Shown here: positions 50,366-58,638 of the stretch, piece after piece
Numbering within the stretch: the first letter of the stretch is position 1
Layout of the letters: every line of letters begins with the position of its first letter
Source of the DNA: Streptomyces caeruleatus
Lineage (GTDB): Bacteria; Actinomycetota; Actinomycetes; Streptomycetales; Streptomycetaceae
Length of the DNA stretch: 64,000 nt
Direction of reading: 5' to 3'
Assembly: GCF_001514235.1 (NCBI RefSeq)
Contig: NZ_KQ948929.1
Span: 423,566 to 487,565, forward strand
The notes under the pieces: generated by a model
What the model was told of the DNA's origin: nothing
Seen by the model: only the letters and a program-made list of their open reading frames with translations
Databases searched by the model: none
Program-made: the position numbers and the translations under genes

Positions 50366-50423
50366 GGGCGTTATTGGTATGGACCTGACACGCCGTCATG
50401 GCTATGCTCTGCCCGACCCTGAA

Positions 50424-50437
50424 TGAGAGCGCTCTCA
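50424..50437. promoter_or_regulatory. LacI-type operator upstream of the streptogrisin-like gene
   Basis: TGAGAGCGCTCTCA is a perfect 14-bp palindrome around the GCGC/CG centre preferred by LacI-family repressors; it differs by one symmetric base from the known CebR box TGGGAGCGCTCCCA. It lies 50 bp before the protease TTG start and about 60 bp from the alpha-galactosidase remnant. Confidence 0.6.
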
Positions 50438-50487
50438 GATTGCGGTTGTTCCACCCCACCCTGTTGGAACGACGAAGGGCAACTCCC

Positions 50488-51648
50488 TTGAGACGCAAGA
50501 GCTTCAGACTCACGTACGCCGCTCTCGCCGGGCTTCTGGTGTTCGGCGGCTGGACCGCCGGCGGCACCGGATCGGCCGCGGCGAGCGACACCGACCGCGC
50601 CTCCGCGTCCGCCTCCGCCGGCCTGCTGCAGGCGATGCAGCGGGACCTCGGCCTGTCGAAACCGCGGGCCGAGGCACGGCTGGCGGCGGAGCGCACCGCC
50701 ACGGCCCTCGCCCCGAAGGCACGCGAGGCGGCCGGATCGGCCTACGGCGGCGCGTGGTTCGACGCCCGGAGCGAGCGACTCACCGTGGCCGTCACCTCCG
50801 ACGCCCCGCCCGCGACCGTACGGAAGCTCCGCGCCGGCGGCATGACCGTGCGCACGGTCACGCACAGCGCGCGCGAACTCGAAGCGGCCAAGGCGCGCAT
50901 CGACCGACTCCCGGCGCCGTCGGGCGTGAGCAGCTGGCACGTCGATCCGGTGGCCAACTCGGTCGTCGTGAACGTCGTCGGCGACCGGCGGGCCGACAAC
51001 GACGTCCGGCGCTTCGTCTCCGGCGCCCGAGCGGCCGGTCCCGTCACCGTGCGGACGGTCGCCGCGGCCCCGCGCACCTTCGCCGCCGGAACCGTCGGCG
51101 GCGACCCCTACTACACCGGCAACGTCCGCTGCTCCATAGGCTTCTCGGTGCACGGCGGCTTCATCACCGCCGGGCACTGCGGGGGTCAGGGGGCCGCGGT
51201 CAGGGGCTGGGACGGCACGCACGTCGGAACGTTCCAGGGCTCCTCGTTCCCGGGCAACGACTACGCCTGGGTGAGCGTCGGCAGCGGCTGGTGGACGGTG
51301 CCGGTGGTGCTCGGCTGGGGCACGGTCCCGGACCAGCTGGTGCGCGGCTCGGCCGAGGCACCCGTCGGCGCCTCCATATGCCGGTCCGGCTCCACGACGC
51401 ACTGGCACTGCGGCACCGTGCTGGCCAAGAACGAGACGGTCAACTACAGCCAGGGCGCGGTGCACCAGATGACCAAGACCAGTGTCTGCGCCGAACCCGG
51501 CGACTCCGGGGGCTCCTTCATCAGCGGCGACCAGGCGCAAGGGGTCACCTCGGGCGGCTGGGGCAACTGCTCCGGCGGCGGCGAGACCTGGTTCCAGCCC
51601 GTCAACGAGATCCTCGGCCGTTACGGGCTGACCCTGCACACGGCCTGA
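50488..51648 (+). CDS. Secreted S1 (streptogrisin/alpha-lytic type) serine protease
   Basis: 386-residue preproprotein. Signal peptide: RRKSFRLTYAALAGLLVFGG followed by AAA. The propeptide (about 40-195) is of the alpha-lytic type, with the mature enzyme starting near the VGGDPYYTGNVRCSIGFSV stretch. The catalytic triad is His in FITAGHCGG, Asp in GNDYAWV and Ser in EPGDSGGSF; cysteines pair as in streptogrisins. The TTG at 50488 is chosen because GAAGGG lies eight bases ahead and it places a standard basic n-region first. The upstream in-frame ATG at 50398 would read through the LacI-type operator and put extra sequence before the signal peptide. Confidence 0.88.
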   Translation: MRRKSFRLTYAALAGLLVFGGWTAGGTGSAAASDTDRASASASAGLLQAMQRDLGLSKPRAEARLAAERTATALAPKAREAAGSAYGGAWFDARSERLTVAVTSDAPPATVRKLRAGGMTVRTVTHSARELEAAKARIDRLPAPSGVSSWHVDPVANSVVVNVVGDRRADNDVRRFVSGARAAGPVTVRTVAAAPRTFAAGTVGGDPYYTGNVRCSIGFSVHGGFITAGHCGGQGAAVRGWDGTHVGTFQGSSFPGNDYAWVSVGSGWWTVPVVLGWGTVPDQLVRGSAEAPVGASICRSGSTTHWHCGTVLAKNETVNYSQGAVHQMTKTSVCAEPGDSGGSFISGDQAQGVTSGGWGNCSGGGETWFQPVNEILGRYGLTLHTA

Positions 51649-51695
51649 CCGTGCCGCCGCGCGTGGCCCGGCGGCCGTGCGGCAGGATGAGCACC

Positions 51696-52025
51696 ATGAG
51701 CGTAGTCAAGATCAACGTACTGACCGTGCCCGCCGAGCAGCGCGAGACGCTGGAGAAGCGCTTCGCCTCGCGTGCGCACGCCGTGGAGAACTCCGACGGG
51801 TTCGAGTGGTTCGAACTCCTGCGTCCGGTCGAGGGCACCGACACCTACCTCGTGTACACGCGGTGGCGTGACGAGGAGTCGTTCCAGGCCTGGATGGAGG
51901 GTCCGATGAAGTCGGCCCACCAGGGCGGTGGCGAGGGCGCCGGCGAGCGTCCCAAGCCGGCGGCGAGCGGGTCCACCCTGTGGTCGTTCGAGGTCGTGCA
52001 GTCGGCGGGACCGAAGAGCGCCTAG
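51696..52025 (+). CDS. MhuD/IsdG-like heme-degrading monooxygenase
   Basis: 109-residue ABM-fold protein. The start MSVVKINVLTVP, the LEKRFASRAHAVENSDGFEW block, LLRPVEGTDTYLVYTRW and SFQAWMEG follow mycobacterial MhuD closely as I recall it. The active-site Asn (in KINV), the haem His (in KSAHQG) and the conserved Trp (QAW) are in place. It would open haem to release iron, without a classical haem oxygenase. The ATG at 51696 has AGGA at a good distance, whereas the ATG at 51687 is too near. Stands alone after the protease. Confidence 0.85.
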   Translation: MSVVKINVLTVPAEQRETLEKRFASRAHAVENSDGFEWFELLRPVEGTDTYLVYTRWRDEESFQAWMEGPMKSAHQGGGEGAGERPKPAASGSTLWSFEVVQSAGPKSA

Positions 52026-52056
52026 TGGTGAGCGGCGGGGGCCCGTCCCCCGCCGC

Positions 52057-52848
52057 TCACTCGGCCCCGGTGCGACGCGACCGGGCGACGGCCGCCAGGA
52101 CGAAGGTGACGCTGATCAGCAGGGACCAGGCGCCGAACTTCTCCACGCCGACGGGCTGCCAGCCGTGGAGCTGGTAGGGGTAGCGCCAGGCGCCGACATA
52201 GGTGGCGAGGTTCTCCGCGATCCAGAGGAAGAAGCCGATCAGGACGAACGACAGCGCCAGCGGCATCCGCCGGCGCACCCCGCGCACCGTGAAGCGCACG
52301 GACGAGCCCGCGGTGACGGCGAGGAGCAGTGCGGCCAGCAGCCAGCGCGCGTCGGGCAGCCAGTGGTGGCTGAAGAAGTTCACGTAGACGGCGGCGGCGA
52401 CCACGGCCGTCGACCTCGGCCGGTACCGGACCAGCTCCAGGTCGAACAGGCGCCAGGCGCGGCAGACGTAGCTGCCGACAGCGGCGTACAGGAACCCGCC
52501 GTACAGCGGGACGCCCGCGAACTTCAGTACCGCCGGTTCCGGATAGCTCCACGAGCCGAGGGACACCTTCACCAGTTCGAAGGCCAGGCCGATCACATGG
52601 CAGACGGCGATGACGGCTATGTCCCGCCCGTTCTCCCAGCCGCGCATCCAGAACAGCAGCGTCAGCAGGACCCCGTAGACGACCAGCAGGTCGTAGCGGG
52701 CCACGGGCAGGCCGGGCAGCAGGGCGGAGGCCGCCACGCCGGACATGAGGGCGATGGCGAAGGCGCAGGACCGGGTCTGTGTCCACGCGAAGTCGAGCAG
52801 CTGGCGCACTGACGCCGCCAGGGGGCCTGGGATGCTTGCGGTGACCAT
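52057..52848 (-). CDS. DUF817 integral membrane protein
   Basis: 263 residues with about eight hydrophobic segments. Family marks include LLDFAWTQTRSCAFAIALM near the start, SWSYPEPAVLKFAGVPLYGG, VNFFSHHWLPDARWLL and AENLATYVGAWRYPYQLHGW. The conserved polar residues lie inside or beside helices, as in carotenoid-cyclase-like membrane enzymes, but the function of DUF817 is not known to me. ATG 52848 is preferred; the Shine-Dalgarno is weak. Confidence 0.85.
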   Translation of the reverse strand: MVTASIPGPLAASVRQLLDFAWTQTRSCAFAIALMSGVAASALLPGLPVARYDLLVVYGVLLTLLFWMRGWENGRDIAVIAVCHVIGLAFELVKVSLGSWSYPEPAVLKFAGVPLYGGFLYAAVGSYVCRAWRLFDLELVRYRPRSTAVVAAAVYVNFFSHHWLPDARWLLAALLLAVTAGSSVRFTVRGVRRRMPLALSFVLIGFFLWIAENLATYVGAWRYPYQLHGWQPVGVEKFGAWSLLISVTFVLAAVARSRRTGAE

Positions 52849-53050
52849 GATCCCAAGGACGAGCCCGTGGCGCTCCCGGTTGCCTCCGGTGCCGGCCGTC
52901 GTCGGGAGGGTAAGGCCTGGGCCGCGGGTTCGGTACCTGACAAATATCAGGGTCCCGGTGACCTCGCCCTTGCCTACAGTTCCTTGCCTACAGTTCTTTG
53001 CGCCGGCCGGATGCCGGGCACGTGACCCGTCGGAACAGGGGGAATCCATC

Positions 53051-53425
53051 ATGTCCACTCGTATCCTCGCCCGGGCGGCGCTCGTCGTCGCCGGTGCGCT
53101 GGCTCTGCTCGGCCCGCTCACCGCCCAGGCCGCGGTGGCGGCGGCCGACACGGACCGGGGTGAGGCCCGCGTCATGGCCGCGCCGTACGCCGTCGTGCCG
53201 TACGAGACGGTCAACGTCCGCTCGGGCCCCGCGCGTTCCTACGACAAGGTCGGCAGCGTGGCCGCGAACCAGCCGCGCGGCGCCTACTGCTGGGTGCGCG
53301 GCGAGACCATCCGCGACCACGGCTACACCAACAACGTGTGGGTCAAGCTCGTCGAGGGCTATGTGAGCGCCGTCTACCTCAAGGGCAACGAGTACGGCGA
53401 CCTGCCCGCGACCGCGACCTGCTGA
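53051..53425 (+). CDS. Small secreted SH3-like protein
   Basis: 124 residues. Signal peptide ILARAALVVAGALALLGPLT with AQA/AAA cleavage. The mature part is a bacterial SH3 domain: VPYETVNVRSGPARSYDKVG, CWVRGETIRDHGYTNNVWVK and EGYVSAVYLKGNEYGDLP. Two cysteines could form one disulfide. Such proteins are common in streptomycete secretomes and may bind cell wall; its role is unknown. The ATG at 53051 follows AGGGGGAA. Confidence 0.85.
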   Translation: MSTRILARAALVVAGALALLGPLTAQAAVAAADTDRGEARVMAAPYAVVPYETVNVRSGPARSYDKVGSVAANQPRGAYCWVRGETIRDHGYTNNVWVKLVEGYVSAVYLKGNEYGDLPATATC

Positions 53426-53472
53426 GCGGAAATCCCGTTGCGGCCGTGCCGCCCTCCCCGGACCCTGGGCAC

Positions 53473-54399
53473 ATGTGCTACGCCCTTCGTCCGGCCGGCC
53501 TCACCGACGCGGCCGCCATCACCGAACTGCTCAACGAGGTCGACCTGATCGAGATCGGCCGGCCCGAGACCGACCTGCACACCGTGGAAGCCGATCTGAA
53601 GCGCCCCGACGTCACGCTGGAGCGCGACTCGTGGCTGGCCTTCGACGGCGAACGGCTGGTGGCGTACGGCCTGTTGTGGGACGAGTCGGGCGGCGAGCGC
53701 GTCGACGTAGACCACTATGTGCTGCCCGACCACCAGCGGGCCGGCGAGCTCGTATTCGACGCGATCGAGGCCCGCGCCCTGGACAAGGCCCGTGCGAACG
53801 GCGCGTCCAGGGCGGTGGTGCATCTGCACCTCAACACGGAGCCCACGCTCGACACCCGGCTGATCGAGGAGCGCGGCTGGTCCGTCGTACGCCGTTATCA
53901 CGTGCTGCGGCGTCCGCTGGACGCCGCCGAGGACCTCGTGCCCGCCGTTCCGCCGGGCATCCTGCTGCGGCCCTGCGCCGAGGAGGCGGACCGTGCGCGC
54001 GTCCACGCGCTGTACCAGTCGAGCTTCGCCGAGCACTTCGACTTCCAGCCGCGTACCTACGAGCAGTGGCTGCACGACGTCGACGCGGACCGGCTCGACT
54101 GGTCGCTGGTGTGGATCGCCGCCACGGCGGACCTGGGGGACGTCGGCTTCCTGCTCGCCCGCGACGACCGGGAGGCGATGGGATGGATCCGCAGCATCGG
54201 TGTGGTGCCTGAGGGGCGTGGGCTGGGCCTCGGTGGCCTGCTGCTGCGGCACGCCTTCGCGGCCTTCGCCGCACGCGGACGCGACACGGTGGGGCTCGGG
54301 GTGGACACCGCCAACGCCACGGGGGCTCCGGCCCTGTACGCCCGGCACGGGATGACGGTCCACTACGCCGTCGACACCTGGGAGACCGTCGTGAAGTGA
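53473..54399 (+). CDS. Double-GNAT acetyltransferase
   Basis: 308 residues with two GCN5-type domains. The first (about 5-150) is weak and lacks a clear acetyl-CoA loop. The second (about 160-300) has the pyrophosphate-binding motif SIGVVPEGRGLGLGGLLLRH and a typical end, TANATGAPALYARHGMTVHY. This N-degenerate plus C-active layout is like mycothiol synthase MshD and related enzymes, but substrate cannot be inferred. ATG 53473. Confidence 0.85.
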   Translation: MCYALRPAGLTDAAAITELLNEVDLIEIGRPETDLHTVEADLKRPDVTLERDSWLAFDGERLVAYGLLWDESGGERVDVDHYVLPDHQRAGELVFDAIEARALDKARANGASRAVVHLHLNTEPTLDTRLIEERGWSVVRRYHVLRRPLDAAEDLVPAVPPGILLRPCAEEADRARVHALYQSSFAEHFDFQPRTYEQWLHDVDADRLDWSLVWIAATADLGDVGFLLARDDREAMGWIRSIGVVPEGRGLGLGGLLLRHAFAAFAARGRDTVGLGVDTANATGAPALYARHGMTVHYAVDTWETVVK

Positions 54400-54426
54400 C
54401 CGGGGGAAGCCGGTGCTGCCGCGCCT

Positions 54427-54451
54427 GTGTAGTCTCCGTCGCTTCGGGTAG
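54427..54451 (+). promoter_or_regulatory. SigB-type promoter before the first MarR gene
   Basis: GTGTA-N14-GGGTAG, matching the Streptomyces SigB-group consensus GNNTN-N14-16-GGGTA(C/T) except for the last base. It ends 57 bp before the MarR ATG. Confidence 0.45.
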
Positions 54452-54508
54452 GCCCCCTTGCACTGATGGGGCCCAGGCCGGAGTCGACCGAGAGAGAAGT
54501 GTCGGGCC

Positions 54509-54979
54509 ATGTGCCGCGAACCGGATCCCGAGATCCCCTGCGAGCTTCCCTCCGACGTCGTCGGTCGGCACGTCGTCGAGGCCGTGGAGAACCTGGTGAC
54601 GCTCTGGTTCACGGCCGTCGAGGAGGTCCGGCCGCGCCTGCCGCCGCTCCAGCTACGCGCCTTGCGGGCGGTCAGCCGCCGGCCCGCGCTCAACCTCACC
54701 GCCCTGGCCGAGCAGCTGCACATCGCACTGCCCACCGCCAGCCGGCTCTGCGACCGCCTCGAAGCCGCCGGACTGCTCCGGCGCCGGGTACGCCCCGGCA
54801 ACCGGCGCGAGGTGCACCTGGAGGTCACGGCCGAGGGACGGCGGTGTCTGGCGGACGTCGCCGAGCGGCTCTCCCTGCATCTGGCCGTCGCCTTCGACGA
54901 CGTGCCTCCCGCGCGGCGCGCCCGGCTGGAACAGGTGCTGCGCGCCTTTCACGAGGGCGGTCCTGCCGCGGACCCGTAG
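54509..54979 (+). CDS. MarR family transcriptional regulator
   Basis: 156-residue winged-HTH dimer. LTALAEQLHIALPTASRLCD is the recognition helix region and RRRVRPGNRREVHLEVTAEG the wing. N- and C-terminal helices for dimerisation are present. The 3' end overlaps by 31 bases the end of a PP2C gene on the other strand. A SigB-type promoter precedes it. Together with the second MarR (60961) it flanks the Rsb operon and may tune it; target and ligand unknown. Confidence 0.88.
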   Translation: MCREPDPEIPCELPSDVVGRHVVEAVENLVTLWFTAVEEVRPRLPPLQLRALRAVSRRPALNLTALAEQLHIALPTASRLCDRLEAAGLLRRRVRPGNRREVHLEVTAEGRRCLADVAERLSLHLAVAFDDVPPARRARLEQVLRAFHEGGPAADP

Positions 54980-56706
54980 CCGCCGTGCACATGGCACAGC
55001 AACAGGCATACGTCGTCGTCGTGTTCGGAGTCGTGCAGCAGCGGATGCAGGAGCCGGTCGGCGGACGCCTCAAGTTCCTGGGCGAGTTCGGTCGGCCGGA
55101 ACCTGCCCAGTTCCTCGGCGAGGCGGTCGATGCCGGGGTCGATCCCCTGGGCGCGACGCTCCACCAGCCCGTCGGTGTAGAGCGCCAGCGTCGATCCGGG
55201 CGGGAGCGGCACCGTGTGGTCGCGGATCTCCTGCTTCAGCGGGATGCCCAGCATGGCGCCGGGCTTGTCATCCAGGGTGAGCACCTGGCCGTCGGGGGTG
55301 CGCAGCACCGGCGGCGGATGGCCGGCGGCGGCCCAGGTGAGGGTGGGGTCGTCGGGGTGGAAGCGCGCGATGACGGCGGTGGCGTAGAGGTCGAGGCGCA
55401 GGCGGTGCAGGAAGAGGTGCAGTCGGGTCAGGAGTTCGCCGGGGCTGCTGCCGTCGACGGCGTAGGCGCGCAGGGCGGTGCGCAGCTGGCTCATCATCAC
55501 CGCGGCGTGCAGCCCGTGTCCGGTGACGTCCCCGATGACGGTGATCAGGCTGCCGTCGGGCTGACGGAAGGCGTCGTACCAGTCGCCGCCGACGTTCAGG
55601 CCGCGGGTGGCCGGGAGGTAGCGGGCGGCCAGGGTCAGGCCCGGTGTCGTGGGCAGTTCGGTGAGCAGGGCGCGTTGCAGGGTCTCGGCGATGTCCCGGT
55701 TGTGCTCGAAGCGTCGGGCGTTCTCCAGGGCGATGCTGGCCCGTCGGGTCAGTTCGATCAGCATGACGGCGTCGTCCGCGTCCCAGCGTTCGTCGGGCGG
55801 CGACAGGGTGAGGACGCCCTGCGAGGCCCGCCGGGAGAGCAGGGGGATGCACAGGAGGGGCCGGCCGGGGTCGATGGCCGAGGGCGGCTGGTCGTCGACG
55901 CCGGGCAGGCCGCCGGGGTGGTCGGCGGCGTACTGGGGCCGGCCGCGGCGGGCGGCGAGGACGGCAGCGGCCGGGTGCGGGCCGCCGCGCAGGGCGTCGT
56001 CCACGTCGTCGAACAGCCAGACGTCGACGCTGCGCGCGTATCTCGGCACCAGCAGGGCGGGCAGCAGCCGCACGATCGCCTCGTGGTTGAGGGAGGCCGT
56101 CAGCGCGGCGCTGGCATCGGCCAGGAAGGTCAGCCGCCCGCGGGCGTTCTCCGCCTCCTTGCGGGCCTGCTGTTCGGCGTCGAAGAGCTCGCGCTGGGCG
56201 CGCCCGGCGGCGTCCAGGTCGGCGTGCAGCGCCAGTACGCCCTGGTTGGTCTGGTGGAGTTCCTCGCGGTGGAAGGCGACCAGCCCTTCCTGTTCGTCGA
56301 GCCGGTCCAGCAGCAGGGCCGCGTCCTCGTCGGCGCCGAACAGGGCCTCGGCCAGCGTCGCCGGGTCGTCGGCCGCGGGCTCGGCGGCGGCGGGCTCGGC
56401 GGCGGCGAGGTGCGCGTCCTCGGCGCAGGGGACGCAGGCGCGCCACGGGGGTTGCCGGTCGTCCGGGCGGCGTTTCGCCGGAGCCACCTCGACGCCGAGG
56501 TCGCCACCCGCGGACGACAGGGTCGTCTCGGCGCGGACCCGCCATTCACCGCCCTTGGTCAGGCACTGTCGCAGCTGTGCGGTGAGCGCGGCCACCAGGC
56601 GGGTGCGTTCGACGGGCGGCACTCCGCACGCGGCGGCCAGCCGTGCCGTGGCGATACGGGCCCGCGCGGCGTCGGTGATGGTGCGGACGTACCAGGTGCG
56701 GGTCAT
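54949..56706 (-). CDS. PP2C/SpoIIE phosphatase with GAF domain and degenerate kinase-like N-terminus
   Basis: 585 residues. Residues 1-75 resemble a damaged anti-sigma-kinase fold (PVERTRLVAALTAQLRQCLT) without ATP motifs. A coiled coil (about 135-190) and a GAF-like domain (about 205-335, SRRASQGVLTLSPPDERWDA) lead into an RsbU-type PP2C domain (about 350-565). Its metal residues look intact: VGGDWYDAF, VIGDVTGHGLHAAV, LYTDGLVER and DDDVCLLLC. It would dephosphorylate STAS proteins such as RsbS/RsbV. Last gene of the rsbR-S-T operon, with a four-base overlap to the preceding gene. ATG 56706. Confidence 0.88.
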   Translation of the reverse strand: MTRTWYVRTITDAARARIATARLAAACGVPPVERTRLVAALTAQLRQCLTKGGEWRVRAETTLSSAGGDLGVEVAPAKRRPDDRQPPWRACVPCAEDAHLAAAEPAAAEPAADDPATLAEALFGADEDAALLLDRLDEQEGLVAFHREELHQTNQGVLALHADLDAAGRAQRELFDAEQQARKEAENARGRLTFLADASAALTASLNHEAIVRLLPALLVPRYARSVDVWLFDDVDDALRGGPHPAAAVLAARRGRPQYAADHPGGLPGVDDQPPSAIDPGRPLLCIPLLSRRASQGVLTLSPPDERWDADDAVMLIELTRRASIALENARRFEHNRDIAETLQRALLTELPTTPGLTLAARYLPATRGLNVGGDWYDAFRQPDGSLITVIGDVTGHGLHAAVMMSQLRTALRAYAVDGSSPGELLTRLHLFLHRLRLDLYATAVIARFHPDDPTLTWAAAGHPPPVLRTPDGQVLTLDDKPGAMLGIPLKQEIRDHTVPLPPGSTLALYTDGLVERRAQGIDPGIDRLAEELGRFRPTELAQELEASADRLLHPLLHDSEHDDDVCLLLCHVHGGYGSAAGPPS

Positions 56707-57776
56707 GGCGTGCCGTCCGGTCGCCAGGGGCTCAGGACGGCGACGGCGGTGTCGTCGCGGACCGGCCGGGCGGGGCTGCTGGCGTCCCGCACGATCGTCG
56801 CGGCGATCACGGCGGGGTCGAGGGACGCCGGCGCGTCGGCCGCCGGGCCGGGACTCCAGCGGCTCGGCAGGCCGTCGCTGTGCAGGACGAGGAGGCAGTC
56901 GTCCGTCCAGCCCGCCTGTTGCTGCGGGAGGTGCGTGGGGAGGTGGGCGCCGACGATGCCGGGCCGGGAGACCAGCCCCTGCCAGCTGTCGCCGCGACGC
57001 AGCCGGGCGCCCACATTGCCGACTCCGGCGAACGACAACTGCCCGGCGCCGATGTCGAGTTGGGCCACGGAAACGGCCGCTCCCCGGGTGTCGCGCAGGG
57101 CGCTGTTCAGTCGCCGCAGCAGGTCCGCCGGTGACAGGTGGGGGGCCTGGCGCAGTTCCTCCACCGCGGCGGAGGAGGCGCGGGCGGCGAGGGGGCCGTG
57201 GCCCAGGCCGTCGGCCAGCAGCAGCGTCACGCGGTCGGCCGTCCGCACGCACACCCAGGCGTCGCCGGAGAACTCCCCGCCCGCGAGGGGGATGTTGACT
57301 CCGCCGGCCCGCACCGGGAGCGGCGCGGGACGCGGGCCCGTGGTGTCACGGGCCGGGCGGGAGGCGATCCTGGCCATGACGATCGTGCCCCGCCCGGGCG
57401 CGCTGTGCAGACCGAAGTCGTCGGCCGTACGCAGACAGGTGCCGAGACCGGCGCCCAGGGTGGCCGTGGTCGAGTACCCGTCGCGCAGGGCCACGGCGGT
57501 GTCGGGCATGCCGGGGCCGTGGTCGACGGCCACGATCTGCACGAGGGCGCCGCGCTCGTCGCCGTAGGCCGGAGCGCTCGGTCCGACGAGGTCGAGCAGT
57601 ATCCGTCCGCCACCGGCGTGCTTGAGCAGATTGGTGGCGAGTTCGGTGGTCACGAGCTCGGCGGCGGCGACCCGGTCCTCGGCCAGCCCGGCCTGCCGGG
57701 CCGCGGCCCCGGCCGCCACCCGGGCGTCGCGCACCCGGGTCGAGTCGTGCACCGGCACCTCCCAGACGCGCGGCAT
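56703..57776 (-). CDS. RsbT-like kinase fused to RsbX-like phosphatase
   Basis: 357 residues. The N-terminal half (about 1-150) is a GHKL ATPase of the RsbT/RsbW kind: AAAELVTTELATNLLKHAGG (N box), VDHGPGMPD and GAGLGTCLRTADDFGLHSAP then GRGTIVMARI (G boxes). The C-terminal half (about 165-350) is a small PP2C of the RsbX kind: LLLADGLGHGPLAA, SFAGVGNVGARLRRG and VLHSDGLPSRW, ending DDTAVAVL. One chain thus joins a kinase and the opposite phosphatase of the stressosome. ATG 57776 shares one base with the rsbT stop. Confidence 0.88.
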   Translation of the reverse strand: MPRVWEVPVHDSTRVRDARVAAGAAARQAGLAEDRVAAAELVTTELATNLLKHAGGGRILLDLVGPSAPAYGDERGALVQIVAVDHGPGMPDTAVALRDGYSTTATLGAGLGTCLRTADDFGLHSAPGRGTIVMARIASRPARDTTGPRPAPLPVRAGGVNIPLAGGEFSGDAWVCVRTADRVTLLLADGLGHGPLAARASSAAVEELRQAPHLSPADLLRRLNSALRDTRGAAVSVAQLDIGAGQLSFAGVGNVGARLRRGDSWQGLVSRPGIVGAHLPTHLPQQQAGWTDDCLLVLHSDGLPSRWSPGPAADAPASLDPAVIAATIVRDASSPARPVRDDTAVAVLSPWRPDGTP

Positions 57777-58219
57777 CAGGGCGCCTCGCGCGGGCCGGGC
57801 GGCCGGGAGATCCATGACGTCACCGTAACGGTGGTGCCGCTGCCGCGGCGAGTGTCGACGGAGAAGTCGTGGACCAGGCGCCGGGCGCCGCCGAGCCCCA
57901 TGCCCAGTCCCTCGCCGGAGGTGTAGCCGTCGGTCAGCGCCTGGTCGAGGTCCCCGATGCCGGGGCCCTCGTCGCTGAAGACGAGCCGCAGTCCCTTCAC
58001 CCCGCCGCTGGTCACGGCCGTGCACTCCATCTGTCCCCCGCCGCCGTGGACGAGGGCGTTGCGGGCCAGTTCACTGGCCGCGGTGACGAGTTTGGTCTGC
58101 TCCACCAGACCGAACCCGAGTTGGGCGGTCATCTGCCGCACATGCTGCCGTACCCGCACCAGGTCGAGGTCCGAGTGGATCGGCAGGCAGGCGGAGACAC
58201 TGCCGGTGCTGTGGGTCAC
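57776..58219 (-). CDS. rsbT: RsbT serine/threonine kinase of the stressosome
   Basis: 147 residues. N box ASELARNALVHGGGGQ, G1 box FSDEGPGIGDLDQAL, G2 box GLGMGLGGARRLVHDFSVDT and the GSGTTVTVT end make it a typical RsbT. It phosphorylates RsbS and RsbR and, once released, would switch on an RsbU-type phosphatase. Overlaps rsbS by four bases and the next gene by one. Confidence 0.92.
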   Translation of the reverse strand: MTHSTGSVSACLPIHSDLDLVRVRQHVRQMTAQLGFGLVEQTKLVTAASELARNALVHGGGGQMECTAVTSGGVKGLRLVFSDEGPGIGDLDQALTDGYTSGEGLGMGLGGARRLVHDFSVDTRRGSGTTVTVTSWISRPPGPREAP

Positions 58220-58638
58220 GGGCGCTCCCCGCGGGCACGCCCGGCACGGGGCAGCACCGACACCTCGGCCCCGAGCAGCCGCAGGGCGTCCTCGGTGGTC
58301 AGAGCCGTCCGCAGGCCCGGCAGGGTCAGGCCCAGTTCCACCAGGGTGATGGCCACCGCCGGGCGCATCCCGGCGACCACGGTCTGGGCCGCCAGCAGCC
58401 GGGTCATGGCCGCGACGTCGCTGAGTACCCGGCCCATGAAGGAGTCGACGATCTCGACACCGGAGAGGTCGATGACCACCCCGCTGACCGTGCTGTCGGA
58501 GACGGTCTCACCGATGTCCTGCCGGAGCCGTTCCGCCGTGCTGTCGTACAGGTCGCCCTGGAGGGTGACCAGGAGGACCCCGCCCAGCCTGAGGACGGGC
58601 ACGTGTCCTTCGTACGGGAAGGTGGCGGCACCTGTCAC
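58216..58638 (-). CDS. rsbS: RsbS STAS-domain antagonist
   Basis: 140-residue single STAS domain (VPVLRLGGVLLVTLQGDLYD). The phosphorylated Ser is expected in IDLSGVEIVDSFMGRVLSD. It forms the core of the stressosome with RsbR and holds RsbT. Starts at GTG 58638 within the rsbR stop (GTGA). Confidence 0.92.
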   Translation of the reverse strand: MTGAATFPYEGHVPVLRLGGVLLVTLQGDLYDSTAERLRQDIGETVSDSTVSGVVIDLSGVEIVDSFMGRVLSDVAAMTRLLAAQTVVAGMRPAVAITLVELGLTLPGLRTALTTEDALRLLGAEVSVLPRAGRARGERP

